From Cyanobacteriota bacterium SRBZ.bins.94.201705 (lineage in GTDB: Bacteria > Cyanobacteriota > Cyanobacteriia > Cyanobacteriales > Cyanobacteriaceae): DNA of 64,000 nt. Positions 36,131 to 45,647 of the stretch are shown in pieces. The stretch covers positions 34,161-98,160 of the forward strand of contig JAUQQP010000034.1 of assembly GCA_030549855.1 (NCBI GenBank). Direction: 5' to 3'. A program made the translations under genes and the position numbers. The notes beneath the pieces were generated by a model, which saw nothing but the letters and a program-made list of their open reading frames with translations, made no database searches and was not told the origin of the DNA. How positions within the stretch are numbered: position 1 is the first letter of the stretch; each line of letters starts with the position of its first letter.

Positions 36131-38719
36131 TTACTGGCGTTTACGGCGTAGCAGTATCTTGTCGCGGTGGGCTTTAACCACTGTTAGATGTTCGCCGCTT
36201 ATCCTCTCCAGCATATAACAAACCTTTTCCGGTGTCAAGAGGGAGCCGTCGTTTTTGGCACTACCCACATATTTAACAGTGGCGGCGTCTTCCTGGGTTT
36301 CCACCAGGGAGAGATGATATAGGTTTTCCCGGAGATTTTCTAGGGTAGTCTTGCCGTTTTTACCAGTTTTCTCTCTCTCGATACTGGTGGCATTTAATAC
36401 CGCCTCTATCCAAGACTGCCACTGGGAAGAGGGAATAGGCTTATCAGCAGCAAGGGTGATGGTATATTCGGCTTTGTCTAGCAGTTGGGTGGCAGAGGGA
36501 GACTTGACTGGCACTTGTTCTACCCGGAAAATGGGTAAACCAGGAGGAAGTTGTGCTGTTAGTCTTTGCCTGAATTCTTCCATCGTCATGGGGGTGTGTA
36601 ACTCGAAATCTACAATCTCCCCGCTGCTAGTCATGCCTAGGGATAAGGCTAAGGCAACGGAAATTTTAGGAGTGGGATGGTAACCCCCAGTGTAGGATAT
36701 AGGTATGTTGGCACGTCTGATTGCCCTATCAAACAAACGCATTAAGTCTAGGTGACTGATTAATGCCATGTCACCCTCTTTGCCAAACCAAACACGCAAT
36801 CTTTGGGCTACTGTTTGATTGGGTTTGAAGTCTCCCTCATACTGGGGGATAGGCGGGGGAGTCACCACCACATTGTGTCCAAATTCTGGGCTACATACTC
36901 CACAACTACTACAACCGTCAAAGGAGCAATCTGGCACAACTACTTCCTGTAGTGCCCTTTGTAAGTCTTCTTTTAGCCATTTTTTGTCTATGCCAGTATC
37001 AATATGATCCCAGGGGAGAGGTGCATCATAGTCTATGGTACCAGTATCAGCATCAAAGACGTTCCATTCCCCCCTTTCAATTTGACGATACTTCCAGGTT
37101 AACCCGGCTTCACTGATGGCTTTTTCCCATGCCTGATAGGCTTTATCTATATTTTCCCACCAGGCGTCCATGCCGGCACCTAATTCCCAGGCGCGACGTA
37201 TTACCTTTGCCAGTCTTCTGTCGCCTCTCCCCAAGAAGTCTTCAATGGCAGAAATCCGCACATCGGTATAGTTTACCTTCACCCCTCGCATCTGGTCAAA
37301 TTCTCTTTTTAGCAGATTCTGTTTGCGGATAAACTCGGCGGTGGAGACGGAATGCCATTGGAAGGGGGTATGGGGTTTGGGGGTAAAGTTAGAAATTGTC
37401 AGGTGGAAATCAAGGGGTTTTCTGCTAAGATGACGACACTCCCTCTTCAACCATTTAACCGTCTCGGCTATGCCTATCACATCCTCATCCGTTTCCCCTG
37501 GCAAACCAATCATGAAGTATAGTTTTACCTGTTGCCATCCCTCTCTTACTGCTGTTTGTATTCCCCTGAGTAAGTCTTCGTTAGTTAGCCCCTTATTTAT
37601 TATATCCCGTAGTCTTTGGGTGCCCGCCTCTGGGGCAAAGGTCAATCCTGTTTTCCTAGTACCCCCTATTATGTTAGCAATATTTTTATCAAAACGGTCT
37701 ACTCTCTGACTGGGGAGAGAAAGGGAGATATTTTCATCCCTTAGACGGTTTTTGATTTCGATACCTACTGCCGGTAGAGAGAGATAATCAGAGCAACTGA
37801 GGGATAATAGAGAGAATTCGTTAAATCCCGTTTTCCTCATCCCCTCCACAATAGTATTTATAACATCTTCTGGCTCCACATCTCTTGCTGGACGAGTTAA
37901 CATTCCCGGTTGACAAAAACGACAGCCTCTGGTACAACCCCTTCTAATTTCCACTGTCAGACGGTCATGTACTGTTTGCACATAGGGCACTAAACCGATA
38001 GAATAGGCTGGGATAGGTGTGGCTACACGTCTTAAGATTCTTTCAGGCACATCTGGACGATTGGGTTTAACAGTGCCATCTGGTTGCATATCATAGAATT
38101 GTGGCACATAAACCCCTGGAATCTGGGCCAAATCCAATAGCAGTTGTTGTCTACTTAAACCTTGTTTTTTGCCTTCCTCTACCACCAAACCAATTTCTGG
38201 TAATAGTTCCTCCCCGTCGCCCAATGCGATAAAATCAAAGAAATCAGCATAGGGTTCAGGATTAGAGGTAGCAGTTTGTCCACCGGCGAATATGAGGGGA
38301 TAGTTGCCGTCTTGTCTTTCTTTCCAAGTGAGGGGAATTTGGGCTAGACTAAGCATTTCTAGGATATTAGTGGCGCCCAACTCATAACTGAGACTAAAAC
38401 CGAGAATATCAAAATCCTTGACGTCTCTTTTTGATTCCAAGGCAAACAGGGGGGTATTAGTTGCCCGCATTTTTTGTGCCAAATCCGGTGCAGGTAAGTA
38501 GGCACGATCACACAGTTGTCTTGGTTGGGCATTAAGGATATTATAGAGGATTATATGTCCTAGATTGGATGCCCCCACCTCGTACACTTCTGGATATGTC
38601 AATACCCATCTTACGTTAGCACTTTCCCAGTCTTTGTGTTTTGCCCCCAATTCGTTACCCAAATAACGGGCAGGTTTACCTATTTCTGGGGTTATTAATT
38701 CTTCTACGGCTACTCTCAT
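36131..38719 (-). CDS. B12-binding/radical SAM protein (TIGR03960-type) with C-terminal DUF2344 domain
   Basis: 862 residues. The N-terminal cobalamin-binding-like domain (about 1-200) contains SNLGHIILYNILNAQ and GFSLSYELGATNILEML. The radical-SAM domain follows (about 235-480) with the cluster motif RGCTRGCRFCQPGM (Cys-X3-Cys-X2-Cys). A Cys-rich linker reads CSFDGCSSCGVC. The C-terminal DUF2344 domain (about 640-850) begins RLRVWFGKEGDMALISHLDL, then MRLFDRAIRRANIP. This two-part architecture is one fused protein in cyanobacteria and two in some bacteria. The reaction is not established; tRNA modification has been proposed for related proteins. Start at the ATG at 38719, divergent from the photolyase-like gene. 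Confidence 0.92.
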   Translation of the reverse strand: MRVAVEELITPEIGKPARYLGNELGAKHKDWESANVRWVLTYPEVYEVGASNLGHIILYNILNAQPRQLCDRAYLPAPDLAQKMRATNTPLFALESKRDVKDFDILGFSLSYELGATNILEMLSLAQIPLTWKERQDGNYPLIFAGGQTATSNPEPYADFFDFIALGDGEELLPEIGLVVEEGKKQGLSRQQLLLDLAQIPGVYVPQFYDMQPDGTVKPNRPDVPERILRRVATPIPAYSIGLVPYVQTVHDRLTVEIRRGCTRGCRFCQPGMLTRPARDVEPEDVINTIVEGMRKTGFNEFSLLSLSCSDYLSLPAVGIEIKNRLRDENISLSLPSQRVDRFDKNIANIIGGTRKTGLTFAPEAGTQRLRDIINKGLTNEDLLRGIQTAVREGWQQVKLYFMIGLPGETDEDVIGIAETVKWLKRECRHLSRKPLDFHLTISNFTPKPHTPFQWHSVSTAEFIRKQNLLKREFDQMRGVKVNYTDVRISAIEDFLGRGDRRLAKVIRRAWELGAGMDAWWENIDKAYQAWEKAISEAGLTWKYRQIERGEWNVFDADTGTIDYDAPLPWDHIDTGIDKKWLKEDLQRALQEVVVPDCSFDGCSSCGVCSPEFGHNVVVTPPPIPQYEGDFKPNQTVAQRLRVWFGKEGDMALISHLDLMRLFDRAIRRANIPISYTGGYHPTPKISVALALSLGMTSSGEIVDFELHTPMTMEEFRQRLTAQLPPGLPIFRVEQVPVKSPSATQLLDKAEYTITLAADKPIPSSQWQSWIEAVLNATSIEREKTGKNGKTTLENLRENLYHLSLVETQEDAATVKYVGSAKNDGSLLTPEKVCYMLERISGEHLTVVKAHRDKILLRRKRQ

Positions 38720-38835
38720 GCCTCTCTACTCTTTCTCACTATTACAATACTAGCACTGCTTTTTTTCCCTGTCTTTAATTTTTTTATTATAACCCATAAT
38801 TTTAAGAATATATCCCATTTTATCTTTGAAGATTT

Positions 38836-40353
38836 ATGCCTATTGGTATTTGGATATTAGGGGATCAACTTAGCGACATTAATCCTGCTTTGTCAGCTTG
38901 CCATGGCGATAAAAGAGAGACATTTATTATCATGATTGAGAGTTTAGAATACGTCAGAAAAAGGCGCTACCATAAGCAAAAACTGGTATTTATTTGGGCA
39001 GCAATGCGTCATTTTGCCCGACGGCTATCTGGGGAGGGGTGGCGAGTAGATTATATTGTAACCGAGGAAGATTTTGCCCCAGTTATTCGTCAATGGGTTA
39101 GGGAAAATAACATTACTGAATTGAGAATGATGATGCCAGCAGATAGACCATTCTTTGAATATATTAGCCGTCTGGAATTAAATTGTACAATTACCTGGTA
39201 TAATAACACAAACTTCTTGTGGCAGCCAGAAGAATTCAAGGAGTGGGCCAAGGGAAGAAAAAGACTAATTTTAGAAGATTTTTATAGGGAGGGAAGGAGA
39301 AGATGGAAAATTCTTTTAACAGAGGCATTTAAGCCAGTAGGAGGTAAATGGAATTTAGACAAGGAGAATAGGAAACCCCCCAACAAAAAAATATTACCGC
39401 CAAAAAGACTAAGTTTTGAACCAGACGAGATTACAAAAGAAGTGATAGAAAAGGTAAAAAAACTGGATATACCCACCTACGGAAAGTTGGAAAAATTTGA
39501 ATGGGGCGTAACAAGGGAGTCGGCATTAAAAGCGTTGAAGGATTTTGTGGAAAACCGTCTCCATAGGTTTGGCATATACCAGGATGCAATGCTAACCGGA
39601 GAAGAATATATGTGGCATAGTCTACTTTCCCCCTATCTGAATGTAGGATTATTGCATCCTTTGGAAGTAATAAAAGCAGTAGAAAACGCCTTAACTGAGA
39701 AATCTATGCCTCTTAACTCGGTGGAAGGATTTATCCGTCAGGTATTGGGATGGCGAGAATACATGTATGGAGTCTATCACTACGTAGAAAAAGACTATTT
39801 CCAATCTAACTGGTTTAACCACCAACAGCCACTGCCAACCTTCTTTTGGGATAGCAACAAAACGGATTTAAATTGCCTAAAACAAGTGTTAAAACAAACA
39901 GAAAATACAGCCTATGCCCATCACATTCAAAGACTAATGATTCTAAGCAATTATGCCTTAATCAGTGGCATTTGTCCACAGGAAATAGAAAACTGGTTTC
40001 ATGGCGCCTACATAGATGCCTACGACTGGGTGATGCAAACAAATGTGTTGGGAATGGGGCAATTTGCTGACGGAGGTTTTCTGGCAACTAAACCCTATGT
40101 ATCTTCCGCTAACTATATAAAAAAAATGAGTGACTACTGTGAAAATTGTCGTTATAATCCCTCCGAAAGGAATACAGAAAATGCTTGCCCTTTTAATTAT
40201 CTATATTGGGATTTTCTGGCGCGGCACAAAGACAAGTTAAAATCCCAGGGGAGAATGGCATTGGCTTTGAAACAACTAGAGACTATTCCCCCTCAACAGT
40301 TGAAACAAATGCAAACCCTAGCAGGGAAATGGAGGGAAAAACAAAACTTATAA
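38836..40353 (+). CDS. Cryptochrome/photolyase-related protein with FeS cluster (FeS-BCP/CryPro type)
   Basis: 505 residues of the deoxyribodipyrimidine photolyase-related group (DUF523-like N-terminus: WILGDQLSDINPALS). The FAD-binding C-terminal part includes VEGFIRQVLGWREYMYGVY, a helix with NTAYAHHIQRLMILSNYALI, and VMQTNVLGMGQFADGGF. Four Cys for a [4Fe-4S] cluster are seen: one in ALISGICPQEIENWF, two in YCENCRY and one in ACPFNYLYWDF. Members repair (6-4) photoproducts or act as photoreceptors. It lies just upstream of the D1-variant gene on the same strand, with a 322-bp gap, so light responses may be shared. Confidence 0.92.
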   Translation: MPIGIWILGDQLSDINPALSACHGDKRETFIIMIESLEYVRKRRYHKQKLVFIWAAMRHFARRLSGEGWRVDYIVTEEDFAPVIRQWVRENNITELRMMMPADRPFFEYISRLELNCTITWYNNTNFLWQPEEFKEWAKGRKRLILEDFYREGRRRWKILLTEAFKPVGGKWNLDKENRKPPNKKILPPKRLSFEPDEITKEVIEKVKKLDIPTYGKLEKFEWGVTRESALKALKDFVENRLHRFGIYQDAMLTGEEYMWHSLLSPYLNVGLLHPLEVIKAVENALTEKSMPLNSVEGFIRQVLGWREYMYGVYHYVEKDYFQSNWFNHQQPLPTFFWDSNKTDLNCLKQVLKQTENTAYAHHIQRLMILSNYALISGICPQEIENWFHGAYIDAYDWVMQTNVLGMGQFADGGFLATKPYVSSANYIKKMSDYCENCRYNPSERNTENACPFNYLYWDFLARHKDKLKSQGRMALALKQLETIPPQQLKQMQTLAGKWREKQNL

Positions 40354-40675
40354 AAACTTAACAACTGGCCGACTCCAGCTAACATCAGCTAAAGGTTATA
40401 AGTGCCAGAATAAGGATAAATAAAAAATGTTAAGAATAGGTGAAAATAAGAGACACCCCCAAAAGCACCATGTTAGTATAGAAGAAGAAAACCCCCACAG
40501 GTTAAAACACCGAGGGAGGGGGTTGACATGGCGAAGAAGTGAAAAGAAAAACCCTTGCCCCGTTTACCAACAAACGGACTCAATTACCTAAGGAGTTTTA
40601 ACATATTTTGGCCTTTTTGTAAAGTCCCATAAACGGGGAGGGGAAGGTAAAGAGAAGAAAGGAGGAGTTGAGAGT
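40354..40675 (+). promoter_or_regulatory. Leader region of D1-variant gene
   Basis: 322 bp without a gene. It holds an inverted repeat AACCCCC/GGGGGTT (40490-40496 with 40518-40524), overlapping a TTGACA at 40523-40528 with no matching -10 at the usual distance, and AGGAGG just before the ATG. No exact HLR1 site is seen. Confidence 0.4.
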
Positions 40676-41719
40676 ATGACAACAGTAATCGGCAAACGCC
40701 TAAGATTAGATCCATCCTCCCTGTGGGATGCCTTTAGCCGCTGGATAACAAGCACCAACAACCGTATATATATAGGGTGGTTTGGGGTATTGATGATACC
40801 CACCATGCTAGTGGCGGCAATAGTATTCATAATAGCATTTATCTGCGCGCCACCAGTAGACTTGGATGGGATTCGGGAGCCAGTGGCAGGTTCGTTGTTG
40901 AGTGGTAATAATATAATAACAGCGGCAGTAGTACCCACCTCGGCGGCGGTAGGCTTACACTTCTACCCCATATGGGAGGCAGCCTCCATAGAAGAATGGC
41001 TGTATAATGGAGGGCCATACCAGATGATAGTCTTCCACTTCCTTATTGCAGTTTGGGCTTACCTGGGAAGATTATGGGAATACAGTGAGCGTCTGGGGAT
41101 GCGCCCATGGATTGCTACGGCCTTTTCCGCCCCGGCGGGGGCTGCTACAGCTGTACTACTAGTTTATCCAATAGGACAAGGGAGTTTTGCCCAAGGGATG
41201 CCGTTGGGGATAGCAGGCACTTTTAACTTTATGTTAGCAGTACAAGCGGAACACAACATCCTGATGCACCCCTTCCACATGTTGGGGGTAATAGGAGTAT
41301 TCGGTGGCGCCTTGCTTTGTGCTACCCATGGCTCTCTTGTAACCTCTTCCTTGATACGGGAGACTACAGAGATTGAATCGGTAAACGAGGGGTACAAGTT
41401 TGGGCAGCAGGAAACCACCTATAATATAGTAGCAGGTCATGTGGGTTATTTCGGCAGACTGTTGATCCCCTCTTTGGCCATTCGCAACAGTCGCTCAATC
41501 CACTTCCTCTTGGCGGCATTCCCCACCATAGGCATCTGGTTTGCTACCCTAGGCATCTGCAGCGTCGCTTTCAACCTCAACGGCTTTAACTTCAACTACT
41601 CCATCCTCGACAGCAGCAACCATGTCATCCGCACCGAGGCTGACTTGTTGAATCGGGCTAACATGGGGTTGGAAGCAATGCATGCCCCCAATGTCCACAC
41701 TTTCCCCAATCTACTCTAG
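40676..41719 (+). CDS. psbA: Divergent D1 protein (rogue/sentinel-type PsbA) lacking TyrZ and Mn ligands
   Basis: 347 residues, clearly D1: [35 protein letters not shown] (His198 and His190 kept), HGSLVTSS and NLNGFNFN. Compared with standard D1 (numbering of the usual protein, offset +3 here), TyrZ-161 is Phe ([11 protein letters not shown]) and Asp170 is Gln (SFAQGMP). Glu333 is Ala (MHAPNVH), Asp342 is absent, and the chain stops about one residue before Ala344, so there is no processed tail. His332 and His337 remain. The QB loop is altered: Ser264 is Ala and one residue is inserted (GHVGYFG). It cannot support water oxidation. It keeps HMLG, arguing against chlorophyll f synthase. AGGAGG precedes the ATG. 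Confidence 0.92.
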   Translation: MTTVIGKRLRLDPSSLWDAFSRWITSTNNRIYIGWFGVLMIPTMLVAAIVFIIAFICAPPVDLDGIREPVAGSLLSGNNIITAAVVPTSAAVGLHFYPIWEAASIEEWLYNGGPYQMIVFHFLIAVWAYLGRLWEYSERLGMRPWIATAFSAPAGAATAVLLVYPIGQGSFAQGMPLGIAGTFNFMLAVQAEHNILMHPFHMLGVIGVFGGALLCATHGSLVTSSLIRETTEIESVNEGYKFGQQETTYNIVAGHVGYFGRLLIPSLAIRNSRSIHFLLAAFPTIGIWFATLGICSVAFNLNGFNFNYSILDSSNHVIRTEADLLNRANMGLEAMHAPNVHTFPNLL

Positions 41720-41738
41720 TCTAGTGTAACACACAGAG

Positions 41739-41761
41739 GCCCCCAAAGGGGGGCTTTTTTT
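41739..41761. terminator. Bidirectional terminator after D1-variant gene
   Basis: GCCCCC-AAA-GGGGGGC (41739-41754) followed by seven or more T lies 20 bp after the stop codon and 9 bp before the convergent gene's stop. Confidence 0.88.
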
Positions 41762-41762
41762 T

Positions 41763-42287
41763 CTATTCCCTCACCTGGTAGGCAAAGGGAAAGTTTTTTT
41801 GCAGTTCAATCAACTCATCCCGATGGGCTTGGATAGTAATTACGGTTTGGGTTTTGTCGGTTTCTGGGTTACTGTCCAAACGGAAGACTACTTGTTCTAC
41901 CCTTCTTGCCCTATGCCAATAGTACCATCCCGCAAGGGGTGCCAGCAAGGAGAATCCCAACCCCCAGTATAAGGATTGTGACTGGAAAAGCATTGCTAAC
42001 ACCAACCCCAAAGAAAACAAACCACACCCCGCCAGAAGGCTTAAAAATACCGCCAGAAAACCACTGGCTGCCACAAATCCCTCTAATACCACCTTGTTTT
42101 CTTCTGGATGTATAGACTTTACTCTATAGGCCCTCCGGAAAAAGTAGTCACGGAGATAGCTGAGGATATTATCGGCATTATCTTGACAGGCAAGGGTGAC
42201 AGTTTCTGTACGTTCCTTTATACTACCTCTGATGAAGAAGAAAAGGCCAATGAGCAACAGGAGGGTTAAGATAAGAGTAGAGAACAT
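41763..42287 (-). CDS. Cofactor assembly of complex C subunit B (CCB1/DUF3529-like)
   Basis: 174 residues. An N-terminal membrane helix (STLILTLLLLIGLFFFIR) and the SIKERTETVTL segment precede a soluble part with NILSYLRDYFFRRAYRVKSI. A hydrophobic pair (about 75-125) follows, then a C-terminal domain (VFRLDSNPETDKTQTVITIQ). This pattern fits CCB1, which with CCB2-4 attaches heme c-prime (ci) to cytochrome b6. Thylakoid-membrane location expected. It is divergent from pheA and convergent with the D1-variant gene. Other CCB genes are not in the window. Assignment rests on domain pattern only. Confidence 0.78.
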   Translation of the reverse strand: MFSTLILTLLLLIGLFFFIRGSIKERTETVTLACQDNADNILSYLRDYFFRRAYRVKSIHPEENKVVLEGFVAASGFLAVFLSLLAGCGLFSLGLVLAMLFQSQSLYWGLGFSLLAPLAGWYYWHRARRVEQVVFRLDSNPETDKTQTVITIQAHRDELIELQKNFPFAYQVRE

Positions 42288-42362
42288 TTCCTTTAGGGAA
42301 ACAGGACACTATACAATTAACACTAACAGGAAACGGCAGCCAACGACAACTTTAACCCCATC

Positions 42363-43238
42363 ATGGAGAAGATTATCGCCTATTTGGGGCCAGAGGGCAC
42401 CTATTCAGAAATGGCAACCCTCTTTTATGCCCAACAGCTGAAACAGGAAAAGGGAATCCCCTCCCGCTTGTTTCCTCTGGTAAGTATCCCCCAAACCCTA
42501 AAGGCAGTGGCAACGGCAAGGGCAGATGTGGCTATAGTACCAGTAGAAAACTCTATAGAAGGCTCAGTGGCAGTTACCTTGGATACCCTCTGGGAATTAG
42601 ACTGTCTCCACATCCAACAAGCTATAACCATCCCCATTGTACACAATTTACTGTCCCATAGCGACAGTTTGGCAGAAATAAAAACCGTCTACTCCCATCC
42701 TCAAGCTTTAGCCCAATGTCAGAAGTGGCTGGAGAAACACCTGCCACAAGCCCATCTTATACCTACCAATTCTACCACAGAAGCCCTATTACATCTCAAA
42801 AATGAGCCCACCGCCTCTGCTATTGCCTCTGCTAGGGCAGCACAATTGTATAATCTCCCCATAAAAGCCTATAACATCAATGACTACCCCGACAACTGTA
42901 CCCGTTTCTGGGTGGTGACAAAAGACTCCCCCACACATGGCGGCTATGTCTCTCTTGCCTTTGCCTTCGAGGCTAATATTCCCGGTGTGCTGGTAAAACC
43001 TTTACAAATCTTTGCAGAAAAACAAATAAATCTCACTAAAATAGAATCTCGTCCTACTAAACGCTGTCTAGGGGAGTATCTCTTCTTCCTAGATTTACAG
43101 GGGGATAGTCGCAGCCCTCAAGTACAAGATGCTCTGGAGGAACTACAAACGGTGACCAAAATTACCAAAATCCTGGGATGTTATGACGTCATTGAGGTAA
43201 AGGAGAATCAATTGTGTTTTTCCTCCTCCCTAGACTGA
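42363..43238 (+). CDS. pheA: Prephenate dehydratase
   Basis: 291 residues. It converts prephenate to phenylpyruvate in phenylalanine synthesis. The N-terminal catalytic domain starts IAYLGPEGTYSEMATLFYAQ, with VPVENSIEGSVAVTLDTLWE and the NDYPDNCTRFWVV segment, whose Thr-Arg-Phe motif is characteristic. The C-terminal ACT domain (about 195-280, VKPLQIFAEKQINLTKIESRP) gives Phe feedback control. Monofunctional (no chorismate mutase). Its 3' end overlaps the convergent minE gene by about 31 bp, so neither can carry a normal terminator there. Confidence 0.95.
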   Translation: MEKIIAYLGPEGTYSEMATLFYAQQLKQEKGIPSRLFPLVSIPQTLKAVATARADVAIVPVENSIEGSVAVTLDTLWELDCLHIQQAITIPIVHNLLSHSDSLAEIKTVYSHPQALAQCQKWLEKHLPQAHLIPTNSTTEALLHLKNEPTASAIASARAAQLYNLPIKAYNINDYPDNCTRFWVVTKDSPTHGGYVSLAFAFEANIPGVLVKPLQIFAEKQINLTKIESRPTKRCLGEYLFFLDLQGDSRSPQVQDALEELQTVTKITKILGCYDVIEVKENQLCFSSSLD

Positions 43239-43534
43239 AAGACTGGCGAATCGGAAGGGAGAGACTCTATCACCCGCTTAAATTTCCTTATAGGCAAAAT
43301 GGCACTAAGGGAGGTATTCCTCTCATTACTCTTGATGCAAAACTCCATCTTCTCTATGTCTATATCCAGATAACGACTCACCACCTCCACAATCTCATCC
43401 CGCATCTTGTTAACGGCTTCTGGGTTAATCCCGGCACGATCACAAGATAATACCAGTTCTAAACGATTCTTAGCCTTTATTCTACTACTAGCTCCCCCCC
43501 AAGGATTAAATTCTCCCACAATGCCTTTAAACAT
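43208..43534 (-). CDS. minE: Cell division topological specificity factor MinE
   Basis: About 108 residues from the ATG at 43534, which follows GAGGGGAT; the frame continues to a GTG at 43552 that overlaps the minD stop. The conserved anti-MinCD and topological domains are seen: NRLELVLSCDRAGINPEAVN, KMRDEIVEVVSRYLDID and EFCIKSNERNTSLSAILPIR. MinE stimulates MinD ATPase and drives pole-to-pole oscillation. It lies directly downstream of minD. The 3' end overlaps pheA. Confidence 0.93.
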   Translation of the reverse strand: MFKGIVGEFNPWGGASSRIKAKNRLELVLSCDRAGINPEAVNKMRDEIVEVVSRYLDIDIEKMEFCIKSNERNTSLSAILPIRKFKRVIESLPSDSPVFQSREEEKHN

Positions 43535-43548
43535 ATTAGCCCATCCCC

Positions 43549-44358
43549 TCACTTATCGTTGCTAAAACCGAAAAAACGACGGATTTTCGCCAATAAACCT
43601 TCTTGTGTGCCCATTAAATCCAAAAAAGGCACTTCCATCCCATTCAACCTTTTGGCAATATTTTTGATGGCCATAGCCGGTAGTGTATCAGGATTACTTA
43701 ATACTAACGGCTCCCCCTTATTGGAAGAAGTTATAACTCTTTTGTCATCAGGTATAATGCCAATTAAGGGAACCACCAGTAAGTCCAGTATATCCTCCAC
43801 ACTAAGCATCTCGTCCATTTTAACCATTTCTGGACGCAGGCGGTTGACGATGAGACGGATACTCTCCATCCTCTCACATTCTAGCAAACCCACCACTCGA
43901 TCGGCGTCCCTCACGGCAGCTACTTCGGGGGTGGTGACAATTAAGGCTTCTTTTGCCGCGGCGATGGCATTACGGAAACCCATTTCTATCCCCGCAGGGC
44001 AATCTATTAGGATATAATCAAAACTGGGCATTAGTTTTTCTACTATTTCCTTCATTTGTTCAGGGGTTATTGCATCTTTGGTGCGATTTTGGGCAGCCGG
44101 CAAAAGGAATAATCCCTCTGTGCGTTTATCCTTTACCATCGCCTTTTCCAGGGTGCATTCCCCCGATATGACGTCTATAATTGTATACACCACCCTCTGC
44201 TCTAACCCCAATAACAAGTCTAAATTCCTTAGGCCGAAGTCTGCATCTATTAAACATACTCTCTTACCCAATTGAGCTATTGCTGTGCCTAAATTTGCTG
44301 TTATGGTGGTTTTTCCTACCCCACCCTTCCCACTGGTTATGACAATCACTCTACTCAT
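43549..44358 (-). CDS. minD: Septum site-determining ATPase MinD
   Basis: 269 residues. The deviant Walker A motif SGKGGVGKTTITANLG, the switch region LIDADFGLRNLDLLLG, the YILIDCPAG Walker B-like motif, and a C-terminal amphipathic helix (LLAKIRRFFGF) for membrane binding are all present. It recruits MinC and MinE to the membrane to place the division site. minE follows directly. The upstream gene (44531) is not minC, unlike the minCDE order of Synechocystis. Confidence 0.97.
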   Translation of the reverse strand: MSRVIVITSGKGGVGKTTITANLGTAIAQLGKRVCLIDADFGLRNLDLLLGLEQRVVYTIIDVISGECTLEKAMVKDKRTEGLFLLPAAQNRTKDAITPEQMKEIVEKLMPSFDYILIDCPAGIEMGFRNAIAAAKEALIVTTPEVAAVRDADRVVGLLECERMESIRLIVNRLRPEMVKMDEMLSVEDILDLLVVPLIGIIPDDKRVITSSNKGEPLVLSNPDTLPAMAIKNIAKRLNGMEVPFLDLMGTQEGLLAKIRRFFGFSNDK

Positions 44359-44530
44359 AAATTACAATGCCAACCAGCCTATCTAAAAATCCTTAACACG
44401 GCTAGATAATTTTAGCGAAAAATGTCATTGCCACTGCCACTGCCAGGCATGCTTTGACACTTTCCACTTCTTTATCCCTTTTATGGTATGTATAAATTAT
44501 AAACAATTGAGACTCATTTTTCTCCAAAAG

Positions 44531-45448
44531 CTACTTTATTATAATTACATCATCCCCCACTACTGCACTTCTGGCCAATACATTCCCCCGACTATCTCGA
44601 AGGCTAAACTTATATAAATCTAAAGACTTCGCCTTCTCAAACAATTCCCTAGCCAATTTGTTTTTCTCGTTTGCCTTGAGATTTTGCCAGTCGTCTGTCA
44701 AAGCTATGGTTATGCTATTTTCTCGGAAGTCTACCAGAATCTTTATCACCATATTCTCCCCATACTTTTGGGTAATTGTTTTTAGTTTATCTTCTATATT
44801 CTTAAGTAAAAATTGTTCAGGAGAAAGGTTGGCTAAATCCGTCTCTTCTACCACTTCCTCCTGGATTTCTTCCTCCCTATAATCCTGTTGACTTTTGGCA
44901 AGATTCTCCTCTTCCTCCACCGGCTGTTGACTGGCTATATTATCCTCATTGTTTTTCAATTCTAACAACTCTTCTTGCCCGATACTTTCACTAAGATTTT
45001 CGTCTTGTCTTATCGGCTTTTCCACAAGGGAAATTTCTTCCTGACTGGCTGCCGTTTTTCCCTGCGTTACCCCTCCAAAGAAGGCAAAAATATTAAATCC
45101 CAGACTGACAGTCAACAGTATAACTAGTATTAAATTAGTACCAACCGTCAAGCCACTAGTATCCCTCCGGTTTTTACCTTTGCTTACACTAGTTGCAGCG
45201 GAGGTTTCCACCACTGGTTGAGGTTGGCTATCTTTCTGAGGCAAGTCTTCTGTTTTTAACTGTAAATAGTCTACTAGGGCATTGCTAGCCTTCACCAAGT
45301 CGTCTACCACCCTTAAACTAGGCAAATCCTTTGGTGGTTTGTAACTGAGTATTTTAATTGCCTTTTCTAACTGGATAATAGTGCGTTTCAGAGATTTCTT
45401 TAATTCAATTACAGTGTAAATATTCTCATTCTTGGGATTTTCACTCAT
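44531..45448 (-). CDS. Single-pass membrane protein, unknown function
   Basis: About 305 residues from the ATG at 45448 (in-frame codons continue upstream without a ribosome binding site). The cytoplasmic N-terminus (about 1-100) contains ELKKSLKRTIIQLEKAIKIL and SLRVVDDLVKASNALVDYLQ. One transmembrane helix (about 118-140, LTVGTNLILVILLTVSLGF, then NIFAFFGG) and an acidic Glu/Gln-rich linker (about 150-215) follow. The C-terminal domain (about 220-300) is LANLSPEQFLLKNIEDKLKT then VIKILVDFRENSITIALTDD. It lies 172 bp upstream of minD on the same strand, where minC often stands, but it shows no MinC beta-helix. Confidence 0.7.
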   Translation of the reverse strand: MSENPKNENIYTVIELKKSLKRTIIQLEKAIKILSYKPPKDLPSLRVVDDLVKASNALVDYLQLKTEDLPQKDSQPQPVVETSAATSVSKGKNRRDTSGLTVGTNLILVILLTVSLGFNIFAFFGGVTQGKTAASQEEISLVEKPIRQDENLSESIGQEELLELKNNEDNIASQQPVEEEENLAKSQQDYREEEIQEEVVEETDLANLSPEQFLLKNIEDKLKTITQKYGENMVIKILVDFRENSITIALTDDWQNLKANEKNKLARELFEKAKSLDLYKFSLRDSRGNVLARSAVVGDDVIIIK

Positions 45449-45647
45449 TTCTGTTATAACTAGATAATTGTCTCCCCTATTGATGATACAACACATTTAA
45501 CCCCGCAAGTGTTTTCCCTCACCCCCTCCTCAGCCACTTGGGTTTGCCAGTATACTGGTATTGAATTATCCTCGTTAAACAAAACCAATTAACTCCTGCT
45601 GACTGGCAAAAATTAGTAGTTTTAATATGGCAGGTTAAAAGGATAAA

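Noticed and set aside
40676..41719. Chlorophyll f synthase (ChlF)
   Set aside because: Met-Leu after His198 is kept (HPFHMLG) rather than the Gln-Asp pair I associate with ChlF, and no far-red photoacclimation genes are nearby. A rogue/sentinel D1 fits better.
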